Assembly: GCA_900317625.1 (NCBI GenBank)
Contig: ONHK01000002.1
Span: forward strand, 124,001-188,000
Direction of reading: 5' to 3'
From: an uncultured Treponema sp.
Lineage (GTDB): Bacteria > Spirochaetota > Spirochaetia > Treponematales > Treponemataceae
Length of the DNA: 64,000 nt
Of this stretch, positions 51,885 to 59,660 are shown in pieces. The notes beneath the pieces were generated by a model. That model worked only from the letters and a program-made list of their open reading frames with translations, made no database searches and was not told where the DNA came from. The stretch's first letter is position 1. Each line of letters starts with the position of its first letter. Position numbers and translations under genes: made by a program.

Positions 51885-53621
51885 CTATCTTGAAAGTTTT
51901 CTGTAAACGGTTCGTTTTGGAACGCTTGCGTCTTCACCGAACTGTTCTTTTTTCCATTCTGCGTATTCTGACCAGTTTCCTTCAAAGAATCGTACTTCTG
52001 AATTGTTTTCAAAGGCCAAAATGTGTGTGCAGATGCGGTCCAAGAACCAGCGGTCGTGGCTAACAACAAGTGCGCAGCCAGCGAAATCTTCAAGTGCTTC
52101 TTCTAACGCTCGGACTGTTTGTACATCCAAATCGTTTGTTGGTTCGTCAAAAAGCAATACATTTCCGGCTTCTTTTAGCATCATTCCAAGGTTCAGGCGG
52201 TTTTTTTCGCCACCAGAAAGTACGCTGACTTTTTTGTTCTGGTCTGGACCTGCAAAATTGAACCAACCGCAATATGCGTGGGCGTTTACTTCTCGAACGC
52301 CACCTTCCATCGGTCTGCCTTTTTCATCAACTGCGCCGAGTTTTATCATATCTGCACCGCCGCCAAGTGTTTCGTAAACAGTCTTGTTTGGATCAAGTCC
52401 GCTTCTCATCTGATCAACATATACAAGTTTTACGGTTGAACCGACTTTTACTTCGCCGCTGTCTGGTTTTTCTCCATTTGGAAGGCCTGCCGCATCTGCA
52501 ATCAATTTAAAAAGCGTAGTTTTTCCAGCGCCGTTTGGACCAACGATTCCAACAATTGCTCCAGCCGGAATATGAACATTCAGCTTATCAAAAAGAAGTT
52601 TATCGCCATACGCTTTCGTAAGATTTTCCAAATCAATAACTTGGTTTCCAAGTCTAGGGCCTGCAGGAATTGAAATTTGCGTGTCTTTCAGTTGCGCTTT
52701 TGATTCCTGGGACATAAGTTCGTTGTAGCGTGAAATATGTTCCTTGTGTTTTGCCTGGCGACCTTTTGCGCCCATGTGAATCCATTCCAGTTCTCGCTGA
52801 ATTTCTTTTTGTCTTGCTGTTTCGTTTTTGTTTTCTTGTGCAAGTCGGGCATTTTTCTGTTCAAGCCAGCTTGTGTAATTTCCTTTGAACGGATAACCTT
52901 CGCCGCGGTCAAGCTCAAGAATCCAGCCAGCAACTTCATCAAGAAAATATCGGTCGTGAGTTACAGCAATTACTGTTCCTGGATAATCGTGAAGATGTTT
53001 TTCCAGCCAAGCGACAGTTTCTGCGTCCAAATGGTTTGTCGGTTCGTCAAGAAGCAAAATGTCCGGTTTTTGAAGCAAAAGTCGGCAAAGGGCAACTCGT
53101 CGGCGTTCACCACCGGAAAGTACATCAACAATTTGGTCCGGTGGAGGGCAACGCAATGCATCCATTGCAAGTTCAAGATTATTGTCCAAATTCCAAGCAT
53201 CTAAAGCGTCAAGTTTTTCTTGAACTTCACCTTGACGCGCGCAAAGTTTATCTATATCTGCATCTGGATCGCCAAATGCTTCATTGATTTTGTCAAATTC
53301 TTCAAGGAGCGCAGTGATTTCTTTTACGCTTTCTTTTACAGTTTCAAGAACGGTTTTTCCTGGAGTTAATTGAGGTTCCTGTTCAAGGTAACCAATTGTG
53401 TATCCTGGAGCTAATTTTGTTTCGCCGGAAAAATCTTTGTCAACACCGGCAAGAATTTTAAAAAGAGAAGATTTACCAGAGCCATTTGCACCAATAACGC
53501 CGATTTTTGCACCATAATAATAAGAAATGCTTACATCTTTTAAAACAACTTTTGTTCCGTAAGCGCGTGTAACACGATCCATCGTGTAAATAATTTTTTT
53601 GTCATCGAATGTTTTAGCCAT
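51885..53621 (-). CDS. ettA: Energy-dependent translational throttle protein EttA (ABC-F)
   Basis: 578-aa ABC-F protein that binds the ribosomal E site and couples translation initiation to the ATP/ADP ratio. Two ATPase domains show GANGSGKSS and GPNGAGKTT Walker A loops, VLSGGERRRVALC and VLSGGEKNRLNLG signatures, and LLDEPTNHLD and FDEPTNDLD Walker B motifs. The arm and linker region fits EttA (E. coli, 555 aa). The start MAKTFDDKKIIYTMDRV at 53621 aligns with the E. coli N-terminus. The frame continues back to 53855, but that would overlap the divergent SAP gene and places unrelated residues in front. The ATG lies 7 nt after a TATAAT box, hence probably leaderless. Confidence 0.94.
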   Translation of the reverse strand: MAKTFDDKKIIYTMDRVTRAYGTKVVLKDVSISYYYGAKIGVIGANGSGKSSLFKILAGVDKDFSGETKLAPGYTIGYLEQEPQLTPGKTVLETVKESVKEITALLEEFDKINEAFGDPDADIDKLCARQGEVQEKLDALDAWNLDNNLELAMDALRCPPPDQIVDVLSGGERRRVALCRLLLQKPDILLLDEPTNHLDAETVAWLEKHLHDYPGTVIAVTHDRYFLDEVAGWILELDRGEGYPFKGNYTSWLEQKNARLAQENKNETARQKEIQRELEWIHMGAKGRQAKHKEHISRYNELMSQESKAQLKDTQISIPAGPRLGNQVIDLENLTKAYGDKLLFDKLNVHIPAGAIVGIVGPNGAGKTTLFKLIADAAGLPNGEKPDSGEVKVGSTVKLVYVDQMRSGLDPNKTVYETLGGGADMIKLGAVDEKGRPMEGGVREVNAHAYCGWFNFAGPDQNKKVSVLSGGEKNRLNLGMMLKEAGNVLLFDEPTNDLDVQTVRALEEALEDFAGCALVVSHDRWFLDRICTHILAFENNSEVRFFEGNWSEYAEWKKEQFGEDASVPKRTVYRKLSR

Positions 53622-53628
53622 AAAATAT

Positions 53629-53636
53629 ATTATAAT
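53629..53636. promoter_or_regulatory. Shared -10 palindrome of divergent ettA and SAP genes
   Basis: ATTATAAT reads as TATAAT on both strands (minus 53634-53629 for ettA, plus 53631-53636 for the SAP gene). Polymerases on the two strands would compete. -35 boxes are weak on both sides. Confidence 0.5.
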
Positions 53637-53677
53637 AGATAAAAGATTAAAATAGAAGAGTTGAAAAGGATGTAAAG

Positions 53678-54283
53678 ATGGTTGAGGAACGGCCGGAGTT
53701 GAATTTGGAATTGAGCGCGGAAACTTTCCGCCAATATTATTATCTAAAAGAAGAATTGGTGGATTTTTGCCGTAAAAATGATTTGCAGGCGACAGGAAGC
53801 AAAACTGAACTTGCTGAGCGGATTTCAATTTTCTTGGAAAGCGGAAAAAGAACACAAGCCGAACATAAAACTCGAAAACCTCAATCTATCGGCAAAGCAA
53901 CTTCCGGTGAAATAAAACTTGATAACATAATAGAAGAAAACTTTGTTTGTAGCGAAAAACATCGGGCTTTTTTCAAGGAACAGATTGGAAAAAGTTTTTC
54001 GTTCAACGTGGCTTTTCAAAAATGGCTAAAGTCGAATGCCGGAAAAACTTATGCGGACGCAATCGTCGCTTATCATCAGATTTTGCAAGAAAAAAAGACA
54101 AACGGCAAAGGCGAAATCGAAAAACAATTTGAATACAACACATACATCCGAGACTTTTTTGCCGCGAACAAAAACAAGACGCTTTCGCAGGCGATAAAAT
54201 GCTGGAAATTCAAAAAAAGCCAAAAAGGGTCAAACAAATACGAAGATTCAGACTTAGTGGCTTTGGAAAAAACGGAGAGCTGA
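53678..54283 (+). CDS. SAP-domain protein with DUF6434-like C-terminus
   Basis: 201-aa protein. Residues 10-50 form a SAP motif, a helix-extension-helix that binds DNA or RNA (YYLKEELVDFCRKNDLQATGSKTELAERI). Residues 80-180 resemble the DUF6434 region, with two similar segments (SFSFNVAFQKWLKSNAGKTYADAI and YNTYIRDFFAANKNKTLSQAI). AAAGGATG precedes the ATG. Its stop is directly followed by the ATG of the next gene, so the two proteins are co-translated and probably function together. DNA-binding is inferred from the domain only. Confidence 0.8.
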   Translation: MVEERPELNLELSAETFRQYYYLKEELVDFCRKNDLQATGSKTELAERISIFLESGKRTQAEHKTRKPQSIGKATSGEIKLDNIIEENFVCSEKHRAFFKEQIGKSFSFNVAFQKWLKSNAGKTYADAIVAYHQILQEKKTNGKGEIEKQFEYNTYIRDFFAANKNKTLSQAIKCWKFKKSQKGSNKYEDSDLVALEKTES

Positions 54284-55084
54284 ATGAAAATAAAAATAGG
54301 AAACTTTGACTGCACGGAATGTTGGGACGGCATTTTTTACAAGAAACTTTCTGCATTCCCAAAAATAACGGACTGGGAAATTCAGACGGTTCTGGATTTT
54401 ATCGCCTACGAAAAACTTTACGGCCGCGAATGTCAAATCGAAGCTAGCGATGAAATTATTTCGAAAATCGAGCAGTTCAAATCACAATACAAAACTCGCC
54501 TTTCCGCTCCGGCAAAAATCACGGAATGTACCGCCTGTCCCACTTACAAAGGCTGCATGACCGATTTTGTGTGCCACACTTCTCCAGTGGAAAATGCTGT
54601 GAAAATCTTGGATTGTGGCTCGCTTCTTTCGCCGGTAAAGGCGCGTAAAATGAGCGGTGAGGAACTTGCAAAGGAGGCCAGAAATGCGGCAAAAGACCCG
54701 GCGGATTATTTTGAATACATCATGTTCGCTTGGGGAAACTGTCAGGCTGGCGACCGGCTTGTAATGGAACGAAAGCTGAAGCGGTTTCCCAACGAAAAGG
54801 ATTTGAGCGAGGATTTTACTCCCGGCGTAAGATTTTTCTTTAACTATAAAAAACTATGCACGCACCCGAATGCGGTTTTTGAAGGCGTTCTTCCGCTTAA
54901 AATAAAGGATGAAGTGATTTTAAAAGACTGGATTCACGCAATTGTTGTGCCGGAAAACGAGCGCGCCGCTTTGGAAAGACACATTCCGCAGAATCTTGCG
55001 CAAAAAGTTCACTTTGTAAAAAACGACTGCAAAGACATCTGGGCTTGGTCAGAAAAAGTATACGAATTCATAAAAAAGGTTTGA
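54284..55084 (+). CDS. Conserved protein of unknown function, possible ADP-ribosyltransferase-like fold
   Basis: 266-aa soluble protein. A cysteine cluster CTACPTYKGC (residues 82-91) is followed by VCHTSPVENAVKILDCGSLL (97-116), then DYFEYIMFAWGNCQAGDRL (141-159), GVRFFFNYKKL (181-191) and WIHAIVVPENE (216-226). The order His-Thr...Asn...Ile-Leu-x-x-Gly, then a Phe-rich strand, then a Glu near a strand end, recalls DarT-like and related ADP-ribosyltransferases, but the match is by eye and catalytic residues are unproven. Similar proteins have been annotated under misleading transporter names. It begins at the base after the SAP gene's stop codon. Confidence 0.5.
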   Translation: MKIKIGNFDCTECWDGIFYKKLSAFPKITDWEIQTVLDFIAYEKLYGRECQIEASDEIISKIEQFKSQYKTRLSAPAKITECTACPTYKGCMTDFVCHTSPVENAVKILDCGSLLSPVKARKMSGEELAKEARNAAKDPADYFEYIMFAWGNCQAGDRLVMERKLKRFPNEKDLSEDFTPGVRFFFNYKKLCTHPNAVFEGVLPLKIKDEVILKDWIHAIVVPENERAALERHIPQNLAQKVHFVKNDCKDIWAWSEKVYEFIKKV

Positions 55085-55244
55085 GAAAAAATGAAGAACG
55101 AACTTTTACGGAATCTTAAAAAAACTTCATACAACGGAATTCGGCGCTATTAAATTGTAAATTTTTTGCAAAATTTTAAAATAAACTAAGAATTCTCTTT
55201 TTTTTATTAAGAAAAAATGCTATATTTTTTACAAGGGTTTTATT

Positions 55245-56105
55245 ATGACATTGATTCAAAGTATTCTTTTGGGAATTTTACAAGGTATTGCGGAATTTCT
55301 TCCGATTTCTTCTAGCGGACATCTTGCGGTTGTGCAGAATCTTTTTGGGCTTGAGGACGTTCCTTTGTTGTATGATGTTTTTTTACACTTGGCGACATTG
55401 CTTGCGGTTTGCATTTATTTTAGAAAATCAATTTGGAAGCTTTTAAAGGTTTTTGGGCGGCTAATTGCGCGTCATCCTGCACCAGCAGAAGTTGATGAGA
55501 GTGACATTCTTTGCGGAACAGAAGCTCGTGGTAGAAAAACAATTATTGCGTTGATTGTTTCTACTATTATTACTGGGGCAATTGGTGTTGGAACTAGTAA
55601 ATTGATTCCAGAACTTTCTATAAAATTTACTTGTGCCGGTTTTTTGTTAACTGCTTGTCTGCTGATTTTTTCTTCTGTTATTGAAAAAAAATCTGTTGCA
55701 AAAGCTAAAGATTCGTCAGAATCAGAAACTAAAGGTATTTCTGTTTTGCAGGCTGCTGTGATTGGTTTTATGCAGGGGGTTGGAACTTTGCCGGGCATCA
55801 GCCGTTCTGGTTCAACAATTGCTGGTGCTCAACTTTGCGGAGTGGAACGTGGTGCTGCCGGTGAATATTCATTCCTTGTTTCTATTTTTGCGATTCTTGG
55901 AGCATTTGTTCTGGAATTAAAAGATTTGGGAGAAGTTTCCTCATCAATTGGGGCGGGAATTGTGATTGCCGGTTGTGTTTCGGCTTTTGTTTTTGGTTAT
56001 TTTGCGTTGGCTTGCCTTATGAAAATTATCAAAAAAGGTAAGCTTGAATGGTTTGCGGCATATTTGATTCCGGTTGGAATTTTAGGATTGATTTTCTTGA
56101 AATAG
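55245..56105 (+). CDS. uppP: Undecaprenyl-diphosphatase UppP
   Basis: 286-aa membrane enzyme that dephosphorylates undecaprenyl diphosphate, recycling the lipid carrier for cell-wall synthesis; also linked to bacitracin resistance. It contains the two BacA signatures GIAEFLPISSSGHL (residues 14-27) and PGISRSGSTIAGAQL, and seven or eight membrane segments. A hydrophilic insertion near 75-95 and 160-170 is slightly longer than in E. coli. The 160-bp region upstream holds no clear gene. Its stop lies four bases from the end of the convergent lysR gene. Confidence 0.96.
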   Translation: MTLIQSILLGILQGIAEFLPISSSGHLAVVQNLFGLEDVPLLYDVFLHLATLLAVCIYFRKSIWKLLKVFGRLIARHPAPAEVDESDILCGTEARGRKTIIALIVSTIITGAIGVGTSKLIPELSIKFTCAGFLLTACLLIFSSVIEKKSVAKAKDSSESETKGISVLQAAVIGFMQGVGTLPGISRSGSTIAGAQLCGVERGAAGEYSFLVSIFAILGAFVLELKDLGEVSSSIGAGIVIAGCVSAFVFGYFALACLMKIIKKGKLEWFAAYLIPVGILGLIFLK

Positions 56106-56108
56106 AAA

Positions 56109-57008
56109 TTACTTTTCCCCAAGACTTGCCATCTTAAAATATCCTGTAAGAAATTTGTAAAAATTTTCAACGTGACTGTTTTCAGCTTTGTTTTTCTTGC
56201 AGGTGATTAGGATGTCTCGTTTGCAGTCAGGTTTTGTGATTTTTAAAAGTTTGACTCGTGAAGTATCCAGCGCGCCCCACGAAAATTCCGGCCAAAATCC
56301 AATTCCTATGTTCGCGGCAATCATGTTTTTTACAGAAGCGGGGTTGTCACTTTCAAAAATTATGTTTGGTTTTATTCCTGCATCAATGCAATATTTGTCG
56401 CAGATTGAGCGAAGATGTTTTGAGCCTAAAAGCGCGACAAATCCCCATTTTTCGCAGACGGATTTTATTTCATTGAATGTGATTTCATTTTTTTCTTTAA
56501 ATTCGGGAATATTCGGAACAGCCAGATAGATTTTTTCTGTGCAGATAAAATTTGAATCATCAGATGTTCTGTTTTCTTGCGTTTGCGCGGAAATTTCTGT
56601 TGTAATTCTTATGTCATCCAAATCATTTTTTTCGTTCTGATGAATTTGAATATGAAGTTCATCGTCGATTTTTTGATATTCAATAATTGCTTCTGTTACA
56701 AGTGATGATGCCGCTAAAACATTCAGATGGATTGTTGCGTTTTCAGTTTTTGCCATTTCTCTAAGATTTTCTGGCAGCTCATTCAGGCTTTTTATAAGTG
56801 GTTCAAGTTTTTCGTAAAAATATTTTCCGTAAGGCGTAAGAACTATGTTCCGTCCTTTTGAAGAAAATAATGGAACTTCAAGTTCGTTTTCCAGCCGATG
56901 GATTGCTTGGGTTAAAGCTGGCTGGGCAACGTGCAGAATTTCTGCGCTTCGTGTTACATGCTGAGTTTTTGCCACTTCAAGAAAATATTTAAGTTGAGTA
57001 AGTTCCAT
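56109..57008 (-). CDS. LysR-family transcriptional regulator
   Basis: 299-aa regulator. The N-terminal winged helix-turn-helix is standard (MELTQLKYFLEVAKTQHVTRSAEILHVAQPALTQAIHRLE, residues 1-40), followed by a linker helix and a substrate-binding domain. It is divergent from a SemiSWEET-like gene and an acetyltransferase gene, the usual layout for LysR targets. A T-N11-A palindrome lies in the shared intergenic region. Its ligand cannot be predicted from sequence. Confidence 0.95.
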   Translation of the reverse strand: MELTQLKYFLEVAKTQHVTRSAEILHVAQPALTQAIHRLENELEVPLFSSKGRNIVLTPYGKYFYEKLEPLIKSLNELPENLREMAKTENATIHLNVLAASSLVTEAIIEYQKIDDELHIQIHQNEKNDLDDIRITTEISAQTQENRTSDDSNFICTEKIYLAVPNIPEFKEKNEITFNEIKSVCEKWGFVALLGSKHLRSICDKYCIDAGIKPNIIFESDNPASVKNMIAANIGIGFWPEFSWGALDTSRVKLLKITKPDCKRDILITCKKNKAENSHVENFYKFLTGYFKMASLGEK

Positions 57009-57022
57009 AAAATCGATTTTAT

Positions 57023-57045
57023 ATTAATAAGAAAAAATTATCAAT
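57023..57045. promoter_or_regulatory. Candidate LysR operator
   Basis: ATTAATAA-N7-TTATCAAT (57023-57045) is a near-perfect inverted repeat with the T-N11-A spacing (T57028, A57040) typical of LysR boxes. It lies 15 bp before the lysR start and 72 bp before the divergent SemiSWEET-like gene. Confidence 0.5.
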
Positions 57046-57116
57046 ATTATAAAAAAGATATATTGGAAGTTATTAAAGAAAAGCATTATCTTTATAAACG
57101 AAAAGAGGTAGAAAAA

Positions 57117-57434
57117 ATGGCTGAAATCTTAGAATCTGTAATGTTAATTTGTTTTGGACTTTCATGGCCAATCAATGTTTGGAAGAATATCAAATCAAAG
57201 ACTGCAAAAAATATGAGTTTGAAATTCGTTCTTCTTATAATTGTTGGTTACATTGCAGGAATTATTGCAAAACTTTCAAAAGGTGCAATAAATTATGTTT
57301 TGGTTGTTTATATTCTTAATCTTGCAATTGTAAGTGTAAATGTTGTTGTTTACTTTGTAAACAAACGTTATGACCAGGCTAGAGCTGCTGCTGTTGCAAA
57401 TAAGCCTGTTGTAAATATGAAAAACGTTGGCTAA
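57117..57434 (+). CDS. SemiSWEET/PQ-loop-like small membrane protein
   Basis: 105-aa membrane protein with three helices, the size of a bacterial SemiSWEET sugar transporter half. The first helix has FGLSWPINVWKNIKSKTAKNMS, matching the PQ-loop type sequence (Pro, Lys, Lys-Thr-x-x-x-Met-Ser). The second and third helices are FVLLIIVGYIAGIIAKL and YVLVVYILNLAIVSVNVVVY. SemiSWEETs form dimers that transport sugars. ATG 57117 is chosen because GAGG precedes it; the frame continues upstream to 56931 but would run into lysR. An acetyltransferase gene follows, consistent with sugar uptake and modification. Confidence 0.8.
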   Translation: MAEILESVMLICFGLSWPINVWKNIKSKTAKNMSLKFVLLIIVGYIAGIIAKLSKGAINYVLVVYILNLAIVSVNVVVYFVNKRYDQARAAAVANKPVVNMKNVG

Positions 57435-57487
57435 TTGCCATTCTTTTCTGTTGTAAAAATCCATGTTATAATTTTTAAGAGGTTTTT

Positions 57488-58102
57488 ATGACAGAAACAG
57501 AAAAAATGCTTGCTGGTAAAGTTTATGATTCGTCTGATTCGGAATTGATTGAACTTAGAGGAAAAGCGCATAGACTTTGCACAGATTACAATAAAACTTA
57601 TGAAACTGAAGCGCAAAAACGCTCGGAAATATTAGATGAATTGCTTCCATGTTATGGAAGCAATTTGTATTTACAGGGACCGATTCAGTTTGATTACGGA
57701 AAATTCACTTCTTTTGGAAAAAATTGTTACGCAAATTTCAATCTTGTGATTCTTGACTGTGCGCCTGTTCAGATTGGCGATAATGTTTTTTTTGGTCCGA
57801 ATTGTTCGGTTGTTACGCCAATGCATCCTTTGTTGAATGAAGAAAGGCGTGTTAAGCAAAAAGCTGATGGAAGTTTTTATACAACTGAATATGCAAAACC
57901 GATTACAATAAAATCTGGTTGCTGGCTTGCTTCAAATGTAACTGTTTGCGGTGGAGTGACGATTGGGGAAAATTGTGTGATTGGCGCTGGTAGCGTTGTG
58001 ACACGGGATATTCCGCCGAATAGCTTGGCTGCGGGCGTTCCTTGCCGCGTAATTCGTACACTTTCTGAAAACGACAGGCTTTTGCAATCGCGGAATATTT
58101 AA
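57488..58102 (+). CDS. maa: Maltose/galactoside O-acetyltransferase-like hexapeptide transferase
   Basis: 204-aa cytoplasmic acetyltransferase of the left-handed beta-helix fold. N-terminal helices (MTETEKMLAGKVYDSSDSELIELRGKAHRLC) match the maltose acetyltransferase family. Hexapeptide repeats carry VQIGDNVFFGPNCSV, TPMHPL with the catalytic His, and IGENCVIGAGSVVTRDIP. It acetylates a sugar 6-OH with acetyl-CoA, perhaps to detoxify non-metabolised sugar. AGAGG before the ATG and a TATAAT box further upstream suggest its own promoter as well as read-through. Confidence 0.9.
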   Translation: MTETEKMLAGKVYDSSDSELIELRGKAHRLCTDYNKTYETEAQKRSEILDELLPCYGSNLYLQGPIQFDYGKFTSFGKNCYANFNLVILDCAPVQIGDNVFFGPNCSVVTPMHPLLNEERRVKQKADGSFYTTEYAKPITIKSGCWLASNVTVCGGVTIGENCVIGAGSVVTRDIPPNSLAAGVPCRVIRTLSENDRLLQSRNI

Positions 58103-58109
58103 TCGAACT

Positions 58110-58787
58110 TTAGTAAGTTACTTCACCATCGTGCTTTAGTATGGATGAGTTTGTTACGCTTTGTATTGCTGCGATTTCTTTTAAAAGTTCATTATCTTTT
58201 TCGGATTTTATTTCAATAACAAGGTCTGTTCGGTTATTTGCAAGCGAGCATGACTTTGTTGTGAAATTTGAGCAATATTCTTTGCAAATGGAAGTGACTT
58301 TTTCTTCTAAGTCGTATCCTTCTCCGCTTACCAAAAGGATTTTTGCGGCTTTTGCCACAGGAACTTTTTCAAAAACAATCAGTGCAACTGTTACGATAAA
58401 TGAAAGTGCGAATGCGATTTCGGCCTGACCTGCGCCAGTTATTATTCCGCATGAAATTGACCAGAACAAGAAAACTAAATCCATTGGATCTTTGATTGCG
58501 GTTCTGAATCGGACTATTGAAAGTGCGCCGACCATACCAAGCGATACAACGACATTTGACTGCATTGTAAGAATTATTCCGGCGGTGATAAGATTTATTA
58601 TTGCGAGCGAAATATTGAAATTTTTTGAGTAAAATGTCTTTCTTGTTAAAATTCTGTACGCAATAAAAATATAGACTGAAAATATTGCGGAAATTGCAAA
58701 AACAATCAGAATATTTTCTGGCGTCATGTCGTAGCGAGAAAATCCTTCAATAAATGATTTCTTAAAAATATCCTTAAAAGTTGTCAT
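58110..58787 (-). CDS. DUF4956 membrane protein
   Basis: 225-aa protein with four membrane segments in the first half (IFAISAIFSVYIFIAYRIL and three more) and a soluble ferredoxin-like C-terminal domain of about 85 residues. The stretch GMVGALSIVRFRTAIKDPMDL is the hallmark of DUF4956. Function is unknown. GGAG precedes the ATG. It lies 10 bp after the VTC-domain gene on the same strand, and the CotH-like gene is divergent; these three families often occur together. Confidence 0.9.
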   Translation of the reverse strand: MTTFKDIFKKSFIEGFSRYDMTPENILIVFAISAIFSVYIFIAYRILTRKTFYSKNFNISLAIINLITAGIILTMQSNVVVSLGMVGALSIVRFRTAIKDPMDLVFLFWSISCGIITGAGQAEIAFALSFIVTVALIVFEKVPVAKAAKILLVSGEGYDLEEKVTSICKEYCSNFTTKSCSLANNRTDLVIEIKSEKDNELLKEIAAIQSVTNSSILKHDGEVTY

Positions 58788-58797
58788 ATAAACTCCG

Positions 58798-59499
58798 TTA
58801 AATTATTGTTCCTTGTAAATTATATTTTCTGCACAAATAATATTTTGAAAAAGAAGTTTGTTGCAGCAATCCGGTTTGTAAAATTGATGAAATATAGTCG
58901 GGAAGAAGTTCATCGAATTTTACTTCCATCATGTTTACATTTTTTTCCATTACAGGCCGAAATGCTGTTGAGTTGCTGAAAAATCCTTTTATGTCGGAAG
59001 AGCTTCTTATGTTTCTGTCAAAAGTTACGCGTACATTTCCGATTTTGTAAATATATGGAACGCGTTCGTATGCGACGATGCAGACTGGTTTTAAATCTGA
59101 ATATTGCATTTTTGAAACAAGTTTTTTCAGCAAATATGGAGAATCGTTTTGAATTTCTGGAATTTTTCCATTCATTATAAGATTGCAGTCCTCTTTTGAA
59201 ATTTGACAGTTGAGTTTTAGTGTTTTTGAATTTTCTTTCTGTTTGAGTTCAAGAGAAATTCTTTCCGCGTTGCAATTGTAAATTCGGATTCGGAATTTTT
59301 CGCGCGGGTCGGTGCCGTCTTCGTTTTCGTGGTAGCAAGTATTGTAAATATCGTCAAAATAAATGCTTCGGATTGAATAAGTGCCATTTTCCCCAGTGTG
59401 AGAATCCAAAGAAAGCACAGAACTTGCCCGTTTTTCTAAAACAGCAAGAATAATTTCTGGAGAAACGTATTTGTATTCGTGTCGGTACTTGTTCATCAT
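58798..59499 (-). CDS. VTC-domain (polyphosphate polymerase-like) protein
   Basis: 234-aa soluble protein with the triphosphate-tunnel fold of the VTC family. The tunnel strands show MNKYRHEYKYVSPE, YSIRSIYFDD, KFRIRIYN and LELKQKENSKTLKLN, where alternate Arg and Lys residues line the phosphate channel. Yeast Vtc4 makes polyphosphate from ATP; bacterial members next to CotH and DUF4956 genes are uncharacterised. Start ATG 59499 (or 59496) gives the conserved N-terminus; the frame extends to 59547. There is no Shine-Dalgarno sequence. An inverted repeat TAGTCTA lies 20 bp upstream. Confidence 0.9.
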   Translation of the reverse strand: MMNKYRHEYKYVSPEIILAVLEKRASSVLSLDSHTGENGTYSIRSIYFDDIYNTCYHENEDGTDPREKFRIRIYNCNAERISLELKQKENSKTLKLNCQISKEDCNLIMNGKIPEIQNDSPYLLKKLVSKMQYSDLKPVCIVAYERVPYIYKIGNVRVTFDRNIRSSSDIKGFFSNSTAFRPVMEKNVNMMEVKFDELLPDYISSILQTGLLQQTSFSKYYLCRKYNLQGTII

Positions 59500-59518
59500 A
59501 AAAAAGTTTAATTTTGAA

Positions 59519-59598
59519 TAGTCTAAAAATAGACTAAAATTTAACATAGAATTTACATTATTTTTATCTTTTAGTAAATAGGTTTAATCTGATAAACC
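59519..59598. promoter_or_regulatory. Two inverted repeats in the VTC/CotH divergent region
   Basis: TAGTCTA-aaaa-TAGACTA (59519-59536) is a perfect 7-bp inverted repeat near the VTC start, and GGTTTA-N6-TAAACC (59581-59598) a perfect 6-bp one nearer the CotH promoter. They may be operators for coordinated control of both sides. Confidence 0.45.
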
Positions 59599-59625
59599 AA
59601 GTTTTTGAGAATTTATTTTTAATAA

Positions 59626-59653
59626 TTGTTTTTTTATGAATTCTATTTATAAT
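59626..59653 (+). promoter_or_regulatory. Promoter of the CotH-like gene, leaderless geometry
   Basis: -35 TTGTTT (59626-59631), 16-bp spacer, perfect -10 TATAAT (59648-59653). Seven bases separate it from the ATG at 59661 and there is no Shine-Dalgarno sequence. Confidence 0.6.
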
Positions 59654-59660
59654 TTCTAAT

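Noticed and set aside
53622..53855. N-terminal extension of EttA back to 53855
   Set aside because: It overlaps the divergent SAP gene, its residues do not align with EttA, and a -10 box sits just before the internal ATG at 53621.
55091..55153. 20-codon open frame MKNELLRNLKKTSYNGIRRY
   Set aside because: Too short to judge, without a Shine-Dalgarno sequence; could be a gene remnant or chance.
58798..59547. Longer start for the VTC protein at 59547
   Set aside because: The added residues precede the conserved MNKYRHEYKY start and cover an inverted repeat in the control region.
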